Source of the DNA: Gammaproteobacteria bacterium
Lineage (GTDB): Bacteria; Pseudomonadota; Gammaproteobacteria; Enterobacterales; Kangiellaceae
NCBI GenBank assembly: GCA_013373545.1
Contig: JABXHQ010000065.1
Span: forward strand, 1-49,426
Reading direction: 5' to 3'
DNA: 49,426 nucleotides
The notes under the pieces are model-generated. The model had not been told where the DNA came from, searched no databases, and was given only the letters and a program-made list of their open reading frames with translations. The position numbers and the translations under genes were made by a program. Position 1 is the stretch's first letter; every line of letters begins with the position of its first letter. Shown here piece after piece: positions 27,486-35,153 of the stretch.

Positions 27486-28784
27486 ATGTCGTTTCAATCG
27501 ATAGTCTCTTCGTCACAATTATTGGCTAATCTGCAGCAGATGCAGTGGACAAAGCCGACTGAAATACAACGCAAAGCAATTCCTAAGATTCAGCAGGGAA
27601 ATGATTTGGTGGCCCGTGCGCAAACGGGCAGTGGTAAAACCGGGGCCTTTTTACTGCCGTTAATTGAACGACTGATGACATTGCCGCTACAGAGCAATCG
27701 CACTCATGCGGTGGTGATTGTTCCGACGCGCGAATTGGCGCAACAAATCAGCGATGTTGCGCAGCAGTTAATGGCCGCAACCCCGTGTGTACTCGTGACC
27801 GCATATGGTGGAGTAAAAATTAATCCGCAAATGATGGCGCTGCGTCAAGGCGCCCACTTGGTTGTGGCAACACCGGGAAGGCTGATTGATTTAATTGAAA
27901 AAAATGCGCTCAATCTCAGTGCACTGAAGTGTTGCGTGCTGGATGAGGCGGATAAACTCTTGGATTTGGGTTTTCAGCCGGAGCTACAACAGTTACTCAC
28001 TTATCTCCCGACGAAACGTCAAACTTTATTATTTTCTGCCACTTTTCCTGAAGCACTGCAGCAATGGATTAAATTAGTTAGCGCTAATCCGCAACAGATT
28101 GTGGTGGGGGTGGCAGAGCGGTCGGTTAAAACGGTACAACATTGGCTTCACCCGGTTGATAAGAAAGAAAAGCTAGCTGCCTTGACGGCGTTACTTGAGC
28201 AGCATCAATTTTCCCAAGTATTAGTGTTTGTTAAAACTAAAAAGAGTGCCAACCAAGTGAGTCAGCACCTAACTGAGCTTGGTTATCTTAGTGACTCCGT
28301 TCATGGGGATAAAAGTCAAGCGCAGCGTCAAGCCAGTTTAGACCGATTCAAAATGGGCGAGTGTCAGGTTTTGGTTGCAACCGATGTGGCAGCTCGAGGC
28401 ATTGATATTTCACAATTGCCAGCGGTCATTAACATGGACTTGCCAAAAGTGGCACATGACTATATTCATCGCATTGGACGAACTGGACGTGCGGGTGAGA
28501 AGGGGGTTGCCATTTCATTGGTGTGCGCCGATGAGATTGAATTGTTGCGTGCGATTGAAACTGCTTTGCAGCGGCTAGTTGAGCGTCGTTGGTTAGATGG
28601 GTTTGTTCCCAACCATAACTTGCCAGAGTCTGCGGTACGTCCAGCGAAAAAGAAAAAGCCGCACAAGAAAAAGTTAGCCCGGGCTCAACAAGCGGCTAAC
28701 TCGAATGCCAAGCGAGCGCAAACTCCCGAAGGCGAGCCCGCGCAAAAACGCCCACCGTTACGCCGTAAGCCGCCGATTGGGTAA
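27486..28784 (+). CDS. DEAD-box RNA helicase, RhlE-like
   Basis: ATP-dependent RNA helicase of 432 residues. Q motif KPTEIQ at ~23-28, motif I AQTGSGKT at 45-52, PTRELAQ, ATPGRLIDL, motif II LDEADKLLD, motif III SATFP, and in the second RecA domain ATDVAARGID and motif VI HRIGRTGRAG. The C-terminal ~55 residues are Lys/Arg/Pro-rich (AKKKKPHKKK) and disordered, typical of RhlE-type tails that bind RNA. Which of the DEAD-box paralogues it is cannot be fixed. It ends three bases before the end of the convergent gene. Confidence 0.93.
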   Translation: MSFQSIVSSSQLLANLQQMQWTKPTEIQRKAIPKIQQGNDLVARAQTGSGKTGAFLLPLIERLMTLPLQSNRTHAVVIVPTRELAQQISDVAQQLMAATPCVLVTAYGGVKINPQMMALRQGAHLVVATPGRLIDLIEKNALNLSALKCCVLDEADKLLDLGFQPELQQLLTYLPTKRQTLLFSATFPEALQQWIKLVSANPQQIVVGVAERSVKTVQHWLHPVDKKEKLAALTALLEQHQFSQVLVFVKTKKSANQVSQHLTELGYLSDSVHGDKSQAQRQASLDRFKMGECQVLVATDVAARGIDISQLPAVINMDLPKVAHDYIHRIGRTGRAGEKGVAISLVCADEIELLRAIETALQRLVERRWLDGFVPNHNLPESAVRPAKKKKPHKKKLARAQQAANSNAKRAQTPEGEPAQKRPPLRRKPPIG

Positions 28785-28787
28785 ATA

Positions 28788-29576
28788 CTAATTGGAAAAG
28801 TTATAGCCGATAGCAAAGCTGAGCCAAACTTCGTCTTGGTGCTGCCAGCTATCACCCTCGCTACCGGATAAGTGATCGGCGCCGGCGATAAAGGCAACAT
28901 CAAACTCAGGATTGACTTCCCAAATAATCCCCATAGCTAGGGTAATTCCAGTGGCGGTTTTAATTTCACTATTACTATTGTCGACTAATGAAATTTGCGA
29001 CAAACCCAGTGCTGCAATATAGGAGATAGACTCGTCACGAAAGGCCAAGTAAGGACCGATAGTGGAGTCGTTAAAAATATCGCCTTGGCGTAATTTGAAC
29101 GGCACGACTAAAATACCCGTATCGAGACCACCAGTGCGGCGATAACTGTAATTTGGAATCGATTTTAAACACAGTTTATAGCGCTTGCTGGCATTTACCA
29201 CGGTTAAGTTTGAATGACTGGGCGCTTGAGTGTTGGCATAGAGTCCCTTGCTTTGTGTCTGTCCATCGCCGGCACGAAGATAAAAGCGTACTATCCAGTA
29301 GTCCGTCGCTTCACCTTTGGGGATGATTTCGAATAAAGTACCTTCTGGCGCATAAAAGAATGTCGTCGCTTGCTCACAATTGTCAGTCGCAGCAATAATC
29401 GTATGAATGGCGGTTTGGGTACGAAACTGCTTATTAAAAGTAAACATGGTGGATTCTATTTCGGGATCCAGTCCCCAAAAATTATCCCAGCTACTTTCTT
29501 GATTGTCAGCGGCAGTTGCATCTGTGGTGATAGCAGTCGTTAACAGTAAAGCGAATAGTATTAATAATGTGCGCAT
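28788..29576 (-). CDS. Exported, probably outer-membrane beta-barrel protein
   Basis: The 262 residues start with a signal peptide (~1-22, TLLILFALLLTTAITTDATA). The mature part has alternating beta-rich segments, two Cys (DNCEQ, KLCLKS), and late strands with GITLAMGIIWEV, DVAFIAGADHL and the ending WLSFAIGYNFSN, which looks like barrel strands with aromatic ends. The order suggests an N-terminal soluble part and a small C-terminal barrel. No family is recognised. It is transcribed divergently from the eCIS locus across a 226-base gap with TGACGGT repeats. Confidence 0.65.
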   Translation of the reverse strand: MRTLLILFALLLTTAITTDATAADNQESSWDNFWGLDPEIESTMFTFNKQFRTQTAIHTIIAATDNCEQATTFFYAPEGTLFEIIPKGEATDYWIVRFYLRAGDGQTQSKGLYANTQAPSHSNLTVVNASKRYKLCLKSIPNYSYRRTGGLDTGILVVPFKLRQGDIFNDSTIGPYLAFRDESISYIAALGLSQISLVDNSNSEIKTATGITLAMGIIWEVNPEFDVAFIAGADHLSGSEGDSWQHQDEVWLSFAIGYNFSN

Positions 29577-29607
29577 AGTCCTTTCCTTAGTGACTGGTTG
29601 AACCGAA

Positions 29608-29688
29608 CTGACGGTCAGATATTAATTGACGGTTTGATTCCAATTAATTATTTGGATGCAACTGGTCTGTAGCTTCCAGTCGACCGTC
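29608..29688. promoter_or_regulatory. TGACGGT repeats in the region before the eCIS locus
   Basis: TGACGGT occurs at 29609-29615 and again 18 bases on at 29627-29633; the core is inverted as ACCGTC at 29683-29688. The first copy is part of a perfect palindrome CTGAC-G-GTCAG at 29608-29618. TTGACG at 29626-29631 could be a -35 box but no good -10 follows. The arrangement would suit a regulator binding between the divergent genes; this is inference. Confidence 0.3.
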
Positions 29689-29802
29689 GTGAGTGCTGTC
29701 GGTTTACTTTTTTCAGCTTGTTATTTTGTATTCAAGAACCCCCATTAAAGTCAAAAATCTTTGGGTTATTTTTGCAATCTGCGATGGCAACGGTGGTAAT
29801 CA

Positions 29803-30327
29803 GTGGGTTTTAAATCCAATTATCTAGTTCAATTGATTCATAAAGGACTAGTTACTAAATCCATCCTTGCATCTATTTCAATCCCTTCGTTTGCCCCTTA
29901 TGGTGGGTCTTCGATTGATTATTCGAGAATGGACTTGAAACCTTATCGCATTGTCACGGCTGGACTGCCGCAATTGTTAGCACAAATTGTTCACGCAGTG
30001 ATTGATGCACAAGCGGATATGACGCTGGTTATGGATATGGGCGCGCATAATCCAATCTCAACGATAAATAATCTTACGCTGGTAGAAGGTGACGTACTAA
30101 TTACTCACCTTTTGGTCGAAGAGGGCACCCATGCAGCGATTGAACGTTTTCTAATGAGTCACCCACGTTGGTTGGTGATTAATCTAGCCGAAGACGTTAA
30201 AAGTGGCGAGTTATTTAAATTACAAATCACCACCTTAGCCGCAGAGCACCTGTCTTCTGACAGCTTAGTGAAAATGATTCGAGATGGAGCTCAAGTGAGC
30301 CCCGTTACCCGGTTTGACTCATTGTGA
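29803..30327 (+). CDS. Small protein opening the eCIS operon, degenerate receiver-like fold possible
   Basis: The frame from GTG 29803 encodes 174 residues; a start at ATG 29929 (MDLKPYRIV) would give 132 and agrees better with the compact domain that follows. The shorter form runs as alternating strands and helices: KPYRIVTAGLPQLLAQIVHAV, GDVLITHLLVEEGTHAAIERF, HPRWLVINLAED and a C-terminal helix. This loosely resembles a CheY-like receiver or LuxR-type regulator N-terminus without the usual acidic pocket. It is not a standard eCIS component known to me. It lies 14 bases before the sheath gene, so co-expression is likely. The family call is weak. Confidence 0.55.
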   Translation: MGFKSNYLVQLIHKGLVTKSILASISIPSFAPYGGSSIDYSRMDLKPYRIVTAGLPQLLAQIVHAVIDAQADMTLVMDMGAHNPISTINNLTLVEGDVLITHLLVEEGTHAAIERFLMSHPRWLVINLAEDVKSGELFKLQITTLAAEHLSSDSLVKMIRDGAQVSPVTRFDSL

Positions 30328-30341
30328 GGAGATAGCCCTTT

Positions 30342-32804
30342 ATGTCTAATCTAACCTACCCCGGTGTTTACATTAAAGAAGTACCAAGTGGTGTCCGAAC
30401 AATTGCGGGTGTCAGTACATCCATTGCGATGTTTATTGGACGCGCGCAAAAAGGTGAATTGAATAAGCCGATGTTGTGCTTAAGTTACGAAGATTTTGAA
30501 CGAACATTTTCGTCAACTTTTGCCAACAGTGATTTGGCACGTTCGGTTAAATTATTTTTTGCTAACGGCGGTAATCGATGTTACGTCATGCGCATTGCGG
30601 ATATGACGGTCGCGCGTTCAGCATCGGTAACCCTACAAAATGAAGCCAATGTCGATACGCTGCAATTAGAGGCAAATTCACAAGGGTTATTTGGTGACAG
30701 TATTCGAGTGCATGTGGATTATGACACTGCGCAACCGGAGGTAACGTTTAACTTAAGCGTTTTTCGTTGGGAGCAAGCCAGCTCCGGTGTCATGCAGCAA
30801 GCGTTAGCCGAAACGCATATCAATTTGTCGATGGATCCGAATCATTCACGGTATGCAGTAGATGTTATCAATCGAGATTCAAATTTGGTGTCCGCAAATG
30901 ATATGGCGGTGGGCGCGACTAGCGGTTACTCACAATCAGGATTTGCAGTATCCGCTGCGACCGATACGGTATATCGCAATCAATGGATGAGTCGTTTAGG
31001 TGCGGCAGTCAGTACTAATCGATTTATGCTGAGTGTGGATGGCATTGCACCGCGTGAAGTGGATCTATCAAGCATTGATTTTACCGACGCAGCGCACCCG
31101 GTGCCGGTGAATAACGATGCCAATACCGTTGCTAACCTTGCCCAGCGGATTGAAGATATTATCAATAATGATGTGTTTTCTGGTACTGGAGCAACCGTAA
31201 CCGTTGCGATCCCTGCAGTCGGCGGCGGTCCTTACAGTTATCCAGCTGACTCGGTGGGCCCTGCCGGACCTGCGGGTCAAGATAATGAGTTTACCAGTTA
31301 TTTAAGAATTACCTCCGCGAGCGGAAACGTGCTCATCGAACCCGCCACAACGGATGATTTGGCGGTGCCATTAATGTTAGGCAGTGGACAGGGCGGTGTC
31401 GAAGTTGGACGCTTTGCCAGTGCGCGTCCGGCACCCAGTGGAACGGTAACGGCTGCCGATGATTTGGTGAGTTTTGCCGAAATGCCACAAGCGGCGTTTG
31501 ACTCTGTGGTAATTGATGGAACCGTTATTAATGTAGCTGGTGGTGCTCACGACATTAATACAACTTCGGGGGCCATTACTGAGCCGCGAATGTATCAAGA
31601 TGCAGCGGCTACTGATCAGAATGATGGCCGCCGTGGTGTCGCTGAGAAGTTAGCGATTTTAGCCGCGGCTATTAACGATCAAGCTCTGGCAGATCCCGGT
31701 TTTACCTACAGCGCAAAAGTTGTCGGTAATCGCTTAAGTTTGCAAGCAACCGCAGGCGGCGATAACCGCGTCGTGGTGTTAGCCACCGAGCTCGGTGGCG
31801 CGGCTGGACCCGACTTATCTCCCACCGTTGTTGATAACACCCGCTTTTATGCTTTAGGTGATTCAGGATTAAATCAGTTTCAAACGCCTGGCTTACCGGG
31901 TCTCGATGGTACCAAACCTTTAGCAATCGATTATGAAAATGCCTATCGAATTATTGATAGCCAAGTTGACTTGTTTAATTTATTGGTATTGCCGCGCGAC
32001 CATGATAATTCTGATGCGGAAACGCGCGCTTTGTGGGGGCCGGCATCGGTATTTTGTCAGAAGCGACGCGCCATGTTGCTAATGGATCCTCCGGATAACT
32101 GGAGCAATCCTCAGCAAGCAACGGATGCTGCCATTGGTGTTAATTCACTGCGCGTTGGTTTGGTCAAGAATCGCGCTGCTGTGTTCTACCCGAAAGTCAC
32201 CATGATGGATAATCAAAAAGAAGTTCATGTTGGACCCGCAGGGGCCATTGCAGGATTAATCGCACGAATTGATGGCACGCGCGGTGTATGGAAAGCACCG
32301 GCTGGAACTGAAGCTGATTTACGCGGCATTGTGGGTATTCAACACAAACACTCTGATGCTGAAAATGGCGTGATGAATCCGAAAGCGATTAATAATATTC
32401 GATTGTTCCCTAATGGTATTGTGAATTGGGGAGGGCGCACGATGGATGGTGATGATGGATTTGGTTCCGAATGGAAATACATTCCCATTGTGCGCACCGC
32501 CATGTACATCGAAGAGTCGCTATATCGTGGATTAAAATGGGCCGTGTTTGAACCGAATGATGAGCCTTTGTGGTCACAAATTCGGCTAAACGTTGGCGCG
32601 TTTATGCACAACTTATTCCGTCAAGGGGCGTTTCAAGGTCAAACCCCTAAAGAAGCGTATTACGTGCAGTGTGACTCCACTACCACCACTCAAAACGATC
32701 GCAATTTAGGTATCGTCAATATTCATGTTGGTTTCGCGCCACTTAAGCCGGCGGAATTTGTTGTGCTGCAATTGCAGCAGTTAGCGGGCCAAGTACAGGT
32801 TTAA
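30342..32804 (+). CDS. eCIS contractile sheath protein
   Basis: Forms the outer sheath that contracts and drives the inner tube through the target envelope. The 820 residues begin with YPGVYIKEVPSGVRTIAGVSTSIAMFIG, the typical start of phage/Afp sheath proteins. The C-terminal core is also typical: FYPKVTM, GPAGAIAGLIARIDGTRGVWKAPAG, NNIRLFPNGIVNWGGRTM, YIPIVRTAMYIEESL and the terminal tube-contact domain with FAPLKPAEFVVLQ. Between about 200 and 520 lies a large surface insertion (with GPAGPAG near 305), making it much longer than the ~350-480 residues of Afp2/3-type sheaths. Only one sheath gene is seen, against three in Afp and PVC. Confidence 0.93.
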   Translation: MSNLTYPGVYIKEVPSGVRTIAGVSTSIAMFIGRAQKGELNKPMLCLSYEDFERTFSSTFANSDLARSVKLFFANGGNRCYVMRIADMTVARSASVTLQNEANVDTLQLEANSQGLFGDSIRVHVDYDTAQPEVTFNLSVFRWEQASSGVMQQALAETHINLSMDPNHSRYAVDVINRDSNLVSANDMAVGATSGYSQSGFAVSAATDTVYRNQWMSRLGAAVSTNRFMLSVDGIAPREVDLSSIDFTDAAHPVPVNNDANTVANLAQRIEDIINNDVFSGTGATVTVAIPAVGGGPYSYPADSVGPAGPAGQDNEFTSYLRITSASGNVLIEPATTDDLAVPLMLGSGQGGVEVGRFASARPAPSGTVTAADDLVSFAEMPQAAFDSVVIDGTVINVAGGAHDINTTSGAITEPRMYQDAAATDQNDGRRGVAEKLAILAAAINDQALADPGFTYSAKVVGNRLSLQATAGGDNRVVVLATELGGAAGPDLSPTVVDNTRFYALGDSGLNQFQTPGLPGLDGTKPLAIDYENAYRIIDSQVDLFNLLVLPRDHDNSDAETRALWGPASVFCQKRRAMLLMDPPDNWSNPQQATDAAIGVNSLRVGLVKNRAAVFYPKVTMMDNQKEVHVGPAGAIAGLIARIDGTRGVWKAPAGTEADLRGIVGIQHKHSDAENGVMNPKAINNIRLFPNGIVNWGGRTMDGDDGFGSEWKYIPIVRTAMYIEESLYRGLKWAVFEPNDEPLWSQIRLNVGAFMHNLFRQGAFQGQTPKEAYYVQCDSTTTTQNDRNLGIVNIHVGFAPLKPAEFVVLQLQQLAGQVQV

Positions 32805-32819
32805 TAGAGGAGAAAACAA

Positions 32820-33320
32820 ATGGCACAATTTACCGTTAATACGCACCGGTTTGATCCCTATAAAAACATGAAATTCCGAATTAAATGGGATGGCAATTAT
32901 GTCGCTGGGGTGTCGAAAATATCTGCTTTGAAACGAACCACAGAAGTGGTTGAGCACCGTGAGGGTGGCGATCCTAGTATGTCGCGGCGCAGTCCTGGAA
33001 CGACTAAAACTGAAGCCATTACTTTAGAGCGCGGTTTAACTCACGATCCCGAGTTTGAAAAGTGGGCCAATTTGGTTAATCACACCGATGGCGATGCGGC
33101 TATTTCACTAAAAAACTTTCGCAAGGACTTGATTATTGAACTACTCAATGAACAAGGGCAAGTTGCGAAAGCGTATAAAGTTTATCGCTGCTGGGTTTCT
33201 GAATATCAGTCAATGCCCGAATTAGATGCTAATGGTAATGCAATCGCGATTGAAACCATGGTATTGCAAAATGAAGGCTGGGAACGCGACTTAGATGTCG
33301 CGGAACCGACTGAGTCTTAA
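32820..33320 (+). CDS. eCIS inner tube protein, T4 gp19-like
   Basis: Hexameric inner tube that is pushed out on contraction and can hold cargo. The 166 residues carry the family pattern DPYKNMKFRIKWDGNYVAGVSK, then TEVVEHREGGDPSMSRRSPG, TITLERG-like AITLERGLTHDPEFEKWA, and a C-terminal YRCWVSEYQSMPELDANGN, as in Afp1/Afp5. AGAGGAG lies upstream. It is the only tube gene in the window, 15 bases behind the sheath. Confidence 0.93.
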   Translation: MAQFTVNTHRFDPYKNMKFRIKWDGNYVAGVSKISALKRTTEVVEHREGGDPSMSRRSPGTTKTEAITLERGLTHDPEFEKWANLVNHTDGDAAISLKNFRKDLIIELLNEQGQVAKAYKVYRCWVSEYQSMPELDANGNAIAIETMVLQNEGWERDLDVAEPTES

Positions 33321-33353
33321 GCCATTGGCTGAGCTTGCGTTGAAGCGACTGCT

Positions 33354-34187
33354 ATGTCTTTACTGGTTGACTTGCATCATTATCGAAGTGCTCAAAACAC
33401 CCCGTGCTCGGTCTATTTGACCGAGTTAACGGCGGCTGTTGAGCTTACTGTTGATGGCATTGATACGCATGCAGTCGTGCGTATGCTCGATAATATTATT
33501 CGCACAACGGATAACCAACCCTTTGCCGCGAGTGATTTAACCGCATCCGATCGTGATTGGTTGTTAGCGCATCTGTATCAAAAATATTGGAGCAATCGAA
33601 TTGTCTCAACTTTAGAGTGTGATCAATGCGCCGCTCCCTTTGATCTTTCATTTGAATTGTCGGCTTTAGTCTCATCAATCTATCAATCCATCCCGCGTGA
33701 AAAAATATCTGGAAATGCGCGCTTTATGCTTGCGCAACATGATGTTGATGACGTTATCGGCGCTGAAGAGCAAACAGATTATGCGAATGATCATTCGCGC
33801 TTAGCTTTGAACTTACCCACCTTTGCCCATGAGCAAGCGACAGTTTCGGTTAGCTTGCAACAAGCCAGAAATTTTTTACTACAAGCGACTCGAGACGATG
33901 GTGAGTCTCATAACCTAGCGCCTGAATCTTTGGCCTTGTTATTAGAAAAGGTAGCACCGATTGTTGACTTAGAACTTGAGGCGGCGTGCCCAGAGTGCTC
34001 AAAGATACATTGGGCTCATTTTGACTTGCAGTCATATTGCATGAAAAAAATCATTGGCGAGAAAGATAATTTGCTGGTTGAAATTCATTTGATCGCTTCT
34101 CACTACGGTTGGTCGTTAGCCGAGATAGAGCAGTTGCCTCGCACAGTACGGCAAAGTATGGCCAACTTAATTGTGGCGAGTAGGTAG
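33354..34187 (+). CDS. T4 gp26-like baseplate chaperone with Cys pairs
   Basis: The 277 residues match the layout of the T4-type baseplate hub assembly family (PF12322-like) found in phage and eCIS clusters. Marks are an early zinc-ribbon half STLECDQCAAPFDLSFELSALV, a later second half EAACPECSKIHWAHFDLQSYC, and the C-terminal signature IHLIASHYGWSLAEIEQLPRTVRQSMANLI. The two C-x-x-C pairs probably bind one zinc. In T4 this protein helps assemble the hub and is not always in the final particle. It sits between the tube gene and the disordered protein. Confidence 0.8.
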   Translation: MSLLVDLHHYRSAQNTPCSVYLTELTAAVELTVDGIDTHAVVRMLDNIIRTTDNQPFAASDLTASDRDWLLAHLYQKYWSNRIVSTLECDQCAAPFDLSFELSALVSSIYQSIPREKISGNARFMLAQHDVDDVIGAEEQTDYANDHSRLALNLPTFAHEQATVSVSLQQARNFLLQATRDDGESHNLAPESLALLLEKVAPIVDLELEAACPECSKIHWAHFDLQSYCMKKIIGEKDNLLVEIHLIASHYGWSLAEIEQLPRTVRQSMANLIVASR

Positions 34188-34194
34188 GTGAGTT

Positions 34195-35001
34195 ATGGAT
34201 TATTTTAATCGATTAATTCGTCGCGCCAATGCTGAGTATCATAGTTCCCGCCAGCGACTTTATGACCCGTTTGAAAACACGGTGATTGAAACGCCAACCT
34301 GGCCGCAACCAGCCTCGAGTTTGGTCTCTGAGGCGACCCTCGCAGCGGAAAAAAGCGCTGACAATGGCGAGCAAACAATTAATTCAGTGCAATCCATGTT
34401 GCAACCCAGCGCATCGAGAGAGCCGGTTAGTAAACCGGTGGCGGGTAAACAAAATGAAACCAGTAAGACGGAACAAAATCAGCCGATTGAGCAAACCGCA
34501 AGCGAGCGGATTGAGAGTAAGCCAGTCGTGTTAAATGACGACTCACCTTATTCCGTTTTGGATAAAATGTTCGCGCCACATATTGCTGCAGTCGATGCTT
34601 TTTTCGATTCTAAGCCGATTGAATCTGAGCTTAAATCTAAGCCTGCAGCGGATGCTGCTCAAGATATTCAGCCAAGTGCGACATCGGTTGAGCCAAAGCT
34701 GTCACCTGCGACGAAAACTCAAGAATCATTATCGTCGCCGCCGAGTTCGGCGCCGATCCACTCGTTAACTCCGCCGCAAGTGCAGCCAGCAAGTCGTCTA
34801 GAACCTGAGTCTACGCGCGCTAACCAATCAAGCCCAACAGTGGCAACAGAACCATCAGCTGAGACGCGAACGCCTGCCGTGCAACCAACGGTGGTTGAGC
34901 GCAAAACGGAATATATCGTGGTGAATCGTGGCGCGAAACTAACGCTCGACAGTGATGACTTTAGCAGTGGTTCTCCGGGGCTTGGGATCGGTCACTTATG
35001 A
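34195..35001 (+). CDS. Pro/Ser/Ala-rich disordered eCIS-locus protein
   Basis: The 268 residues have a short ordered start (MDYFNRLIRRANAEYHSSRQ) and a short ordered end (TEYIVVNRGAKLTLDSDDFS, then GSPGLGIGHL). Between them lie about 200 residues rich in Ser, Pro, Gln, Glu and Ala with little hydrophobic sequence. A short more ordered stretch YSVLDKMFAPHIAAVDAFF lies near the middle. Low-complexity proteins at this place, between the gp26-like and DUF4255 genes, occur in other eCIS clusters, but I know no function. It starts seven bases after the previous stop. Confidence 0.7.
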   Translation: MDYFNRLIRRANAEYHSSRQRLYDPFENTVIETPTWPQPASSLVSEATLAAEKSADNGEQTINSVQSMLQPSASREPVSKPVAGKQNETSKTEQNQPIEQTASERIESKPVVLNDDSPYSVLDKMFAPHIAAVDAFFDSKPIESELKSKPAADAAQDIQPSATSVEPKLSPATKTQESLSSPPSSAPIHSLTPPQVQPASRLEPESTRANQSSPTVATEPSAETRTPAVQPTVVERKTEYIVVNRGAKLTLDSDDFSSGSPGLGIGHL

Positions 35002-35153
35002 AAAAAATGACGCTGCTAACTTTTTTTAAGTGCAACTTTATTCGTAATTTCTCGCGCAAACTTAGATGGTGCAACTCACACCAGCATCGAGTTATTAGCG
35101 TTAGTGCAGTTGGATTCAAGCGTTTTAATTGGGAGTGGCGACTATGGCGCTAA
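34998..35153 (+). CDS. Possible 51-residue ORF coupled to the disordered-protein gene
   Basis: An ATG overlaps the stop of the upstream gene (ATGA at 34998-35001). The frame encodes a basic, Phe/Arg-rich 51-mer beginning MKKMTLLTFFKCNFIRNFSR and ending inside the start of the DUF4255 gene. The first residues look like a signal peptide, and a run of seven T at 35021-35027 lies in it. Losing one T would continue as LSATLFVISRA, an even better signal sequence. It may be a broken gene remnant, or only spacer sequence. Confidence 0.25.
   Translation: MKKMTLLTFFKCNFIRNFSRKLRWCNSHQHRVISVSAVGFKRFNWEWRLWR

Noticed and set aside
31240-31290. Collagen-like repeat in the sheath
   Set aside because: Only two GPA units are present, too few for a collagen helix.
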